Source: Oscillospiraceae bacterium UBA3851
Lineage (GTDB): Bacteria > Bacillota > Clostridia > Oscillospirales > Oscillospiraceae
Length of the DNA: 23,093 nucleotides
Assembly: GCA_002392625.1 (NCBI GenBank)
Contig: DGHJ01000024.1
Location: 8,431-31,523 of the forward strand
Reading direction: 5' to 3'
Shown here: one piece after another, positions 22,486 to 23,093 of the stretch
Layout of the letters: each line of letters begins with the position of its first letter
How positions within the stretch are numbered: position 1 is the stretch's first letter
The notes under the pieces: model-generated
Database searches by the model: none
What the model saw: only the letters and a program-made list of their open reading frames with translations
Told to the model about the DNA's origin: nothing
Position numbers and translations under genes: made by a program

Positions 22486-23046
22486 ATGATTCTGTTTGTC
22501 AATGCCTGCGTCCGTTCCGATTCCCGGACGCAGCGGCTGGCAAGAGCTCTGCTGGAGCAGCTCGGCGGCGAGCAGGAGGAGATCAAGCTCTCGGAGGCGA
22601 ACTTGGAGCCGCTCTCCGAGGAAAGGCTCCGCAAACGGACAGAGCTGGTCGAAAGGCGGCAGTTCTCCGACTCCATGTTCCGCCTGGCACGGCAGTTTCA
22701 GCGGGCGGATCTCATCGTGATTGCCGCGCCCTATTGGGATCTGTCGTTCCCGGCGATCCTGAAGCTGTATCTGGAGAACATCTATGTGACGGGGCTGGTT
22801 TCGGAATATGCGGAATCCGGCGAGCCCCACGGCCTCTGTCAGGCCAGGAAGCTTTGGTATGTGACCACGGCAGGCGGCCCATATGTGCCCGACTTCAGCT
22901 ACGATTATATTCGCGCCCTGGCCACCGGCTGCTTCGGCATCCCGGAGACGGAGCTGGTCATGGCGGAGATGCTGGACGTACAGGGCTATGACGCGGAAGC
23001 AATCGTGGCGGAGAGAATCTATGAGATTGAGCGCGGGATGCTGTAA
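22486..23046 (+). CDS. Flavodoxin-fold NAD(P)H:quinone/azo oxidoreductase
   Basis: This is a 186-residue cytoplasmic flavoprotein of the NAD(P)H dehydrogenase (quinone)/azoreductase fold. It opens with MILFVNACVRSDSRTQRLAR, where SRTQ (13-16) is the FMN phosphate loop. APYWDLSFPAILKLYLENIY (81-100) and TTAGGPY (127-133) are the typical flavin-contact loops of this family. The start at 22486 follows GAGAGG with a 6-nt spacer, 21 bp after the response-regulator stop on the same strand, so it is probably co-transcribed. Substrate cannot be told; quinones, azo compounds or nitroaromatics are usual. A functional link to the two-component system is possible but unsupported. Confidence 0.87.
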   Translation: MILFVNACVRSDSRTQRLARALLEQLGGEQEEIKLSEANLEPLSEERLRKRTELVERRQFSDSMFRLARQFQRADLIVIAAPYWDLSFPAILKLYLENIYVTGLVSEYAESGEPHGLCQARKLWYVTTAGGPYVPDFSYDYIRALATGCFGIPETELVMAEMLDVQGYDAEAIVAERIYEIERGML

Positions 23047-23069
23047 TGCTTGAAAGGACACCAGACGCC

Positions 23070-23093
23070 CCGGCCGGTTCATGAACCGGCCGG
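23070..23093. repeat. Perfect 24-bp palindrome at window end
   Basis: CCGGCCGGTTCA and its exact complement join without a loop. It lies 24 bp after the oxidoreductase stop. It is likely the stem of a terminator whose T-run would fall just outside the window, but that part cannot be seen. Confidence 0.6.

Overview
The window looks like chromosome of a GC-rich gut Clostridia, most likely an Oscillospiraceae relative of Intestinimonas, Flavonifractor or Lawsonibacter. This rests on strong Shine-Dalgarno sites, dense operons, the fructosamine (frl) gene set, serine-recombinase and MobC cargo, and a response regulator with a SARP-like output domain. The species assignment is inference.

Layout. 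(1) 1-6458, plus strand: a seven-gene operon. A PotABCD-type ABC importer (ATPase cut by the window start, two permeases, a lipoprotein) is followed by an FrlB-like deglycase, an FrlC-like epimerase and an FrlD-like kinase. It closes with a perfect 15-bp-stem terminator. The likely job is uptake of an Amadori product such as fructoselysine, phosphorylation, and cleavage to glucose 6-phosphate plus the free amine. (2) 6770-7741, minus: a YhaM-like OB-fold/HD 3'-5' exoribonuclease. (3) About 7838-11116: debris of one or more integrative/mobilisable elements. It holds a large serine recombinase with a tightly coupled 49-codon gene, a run of three hairpins beside an orphan MobC, a small excisionase-like DNA-binding protein, and the 3' half of a tRNA-Leu(CAA) with its terminator, which reads as an attachment-site scar. 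(4) 11156-11330: a dense array of small hairpins, four ATGATG units facing three CATCAT units, lying just behind the tRNA fragment. (5) 11439-19976, minus: a small unknown protein, a 2291-residue secreted Cna-B-type protein, and upstream of it a secreted protein with two TasA-like halves. (6) 20232-23046, plus, divergent: a LytS-like sensor kinase, a response regulator with a SARP-type winged helix, and a flavodoxin-fold oxidoreductase.

The most notable observation links regions 5 and 6. The promoter of the secreted-protein operon and the promoter of the response-regulator gene carry the same layout: two copies of TGTTGGACA with an 11-bp period, then exactly 8 bp, then a -10 box. This is the promoter geometry known for SARP activators, and the adjacent response regulator has that kind of output domain. 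The inference is a self-contained, autoregulated two-component switch for a giant extracellular matrix or adhesin operon.
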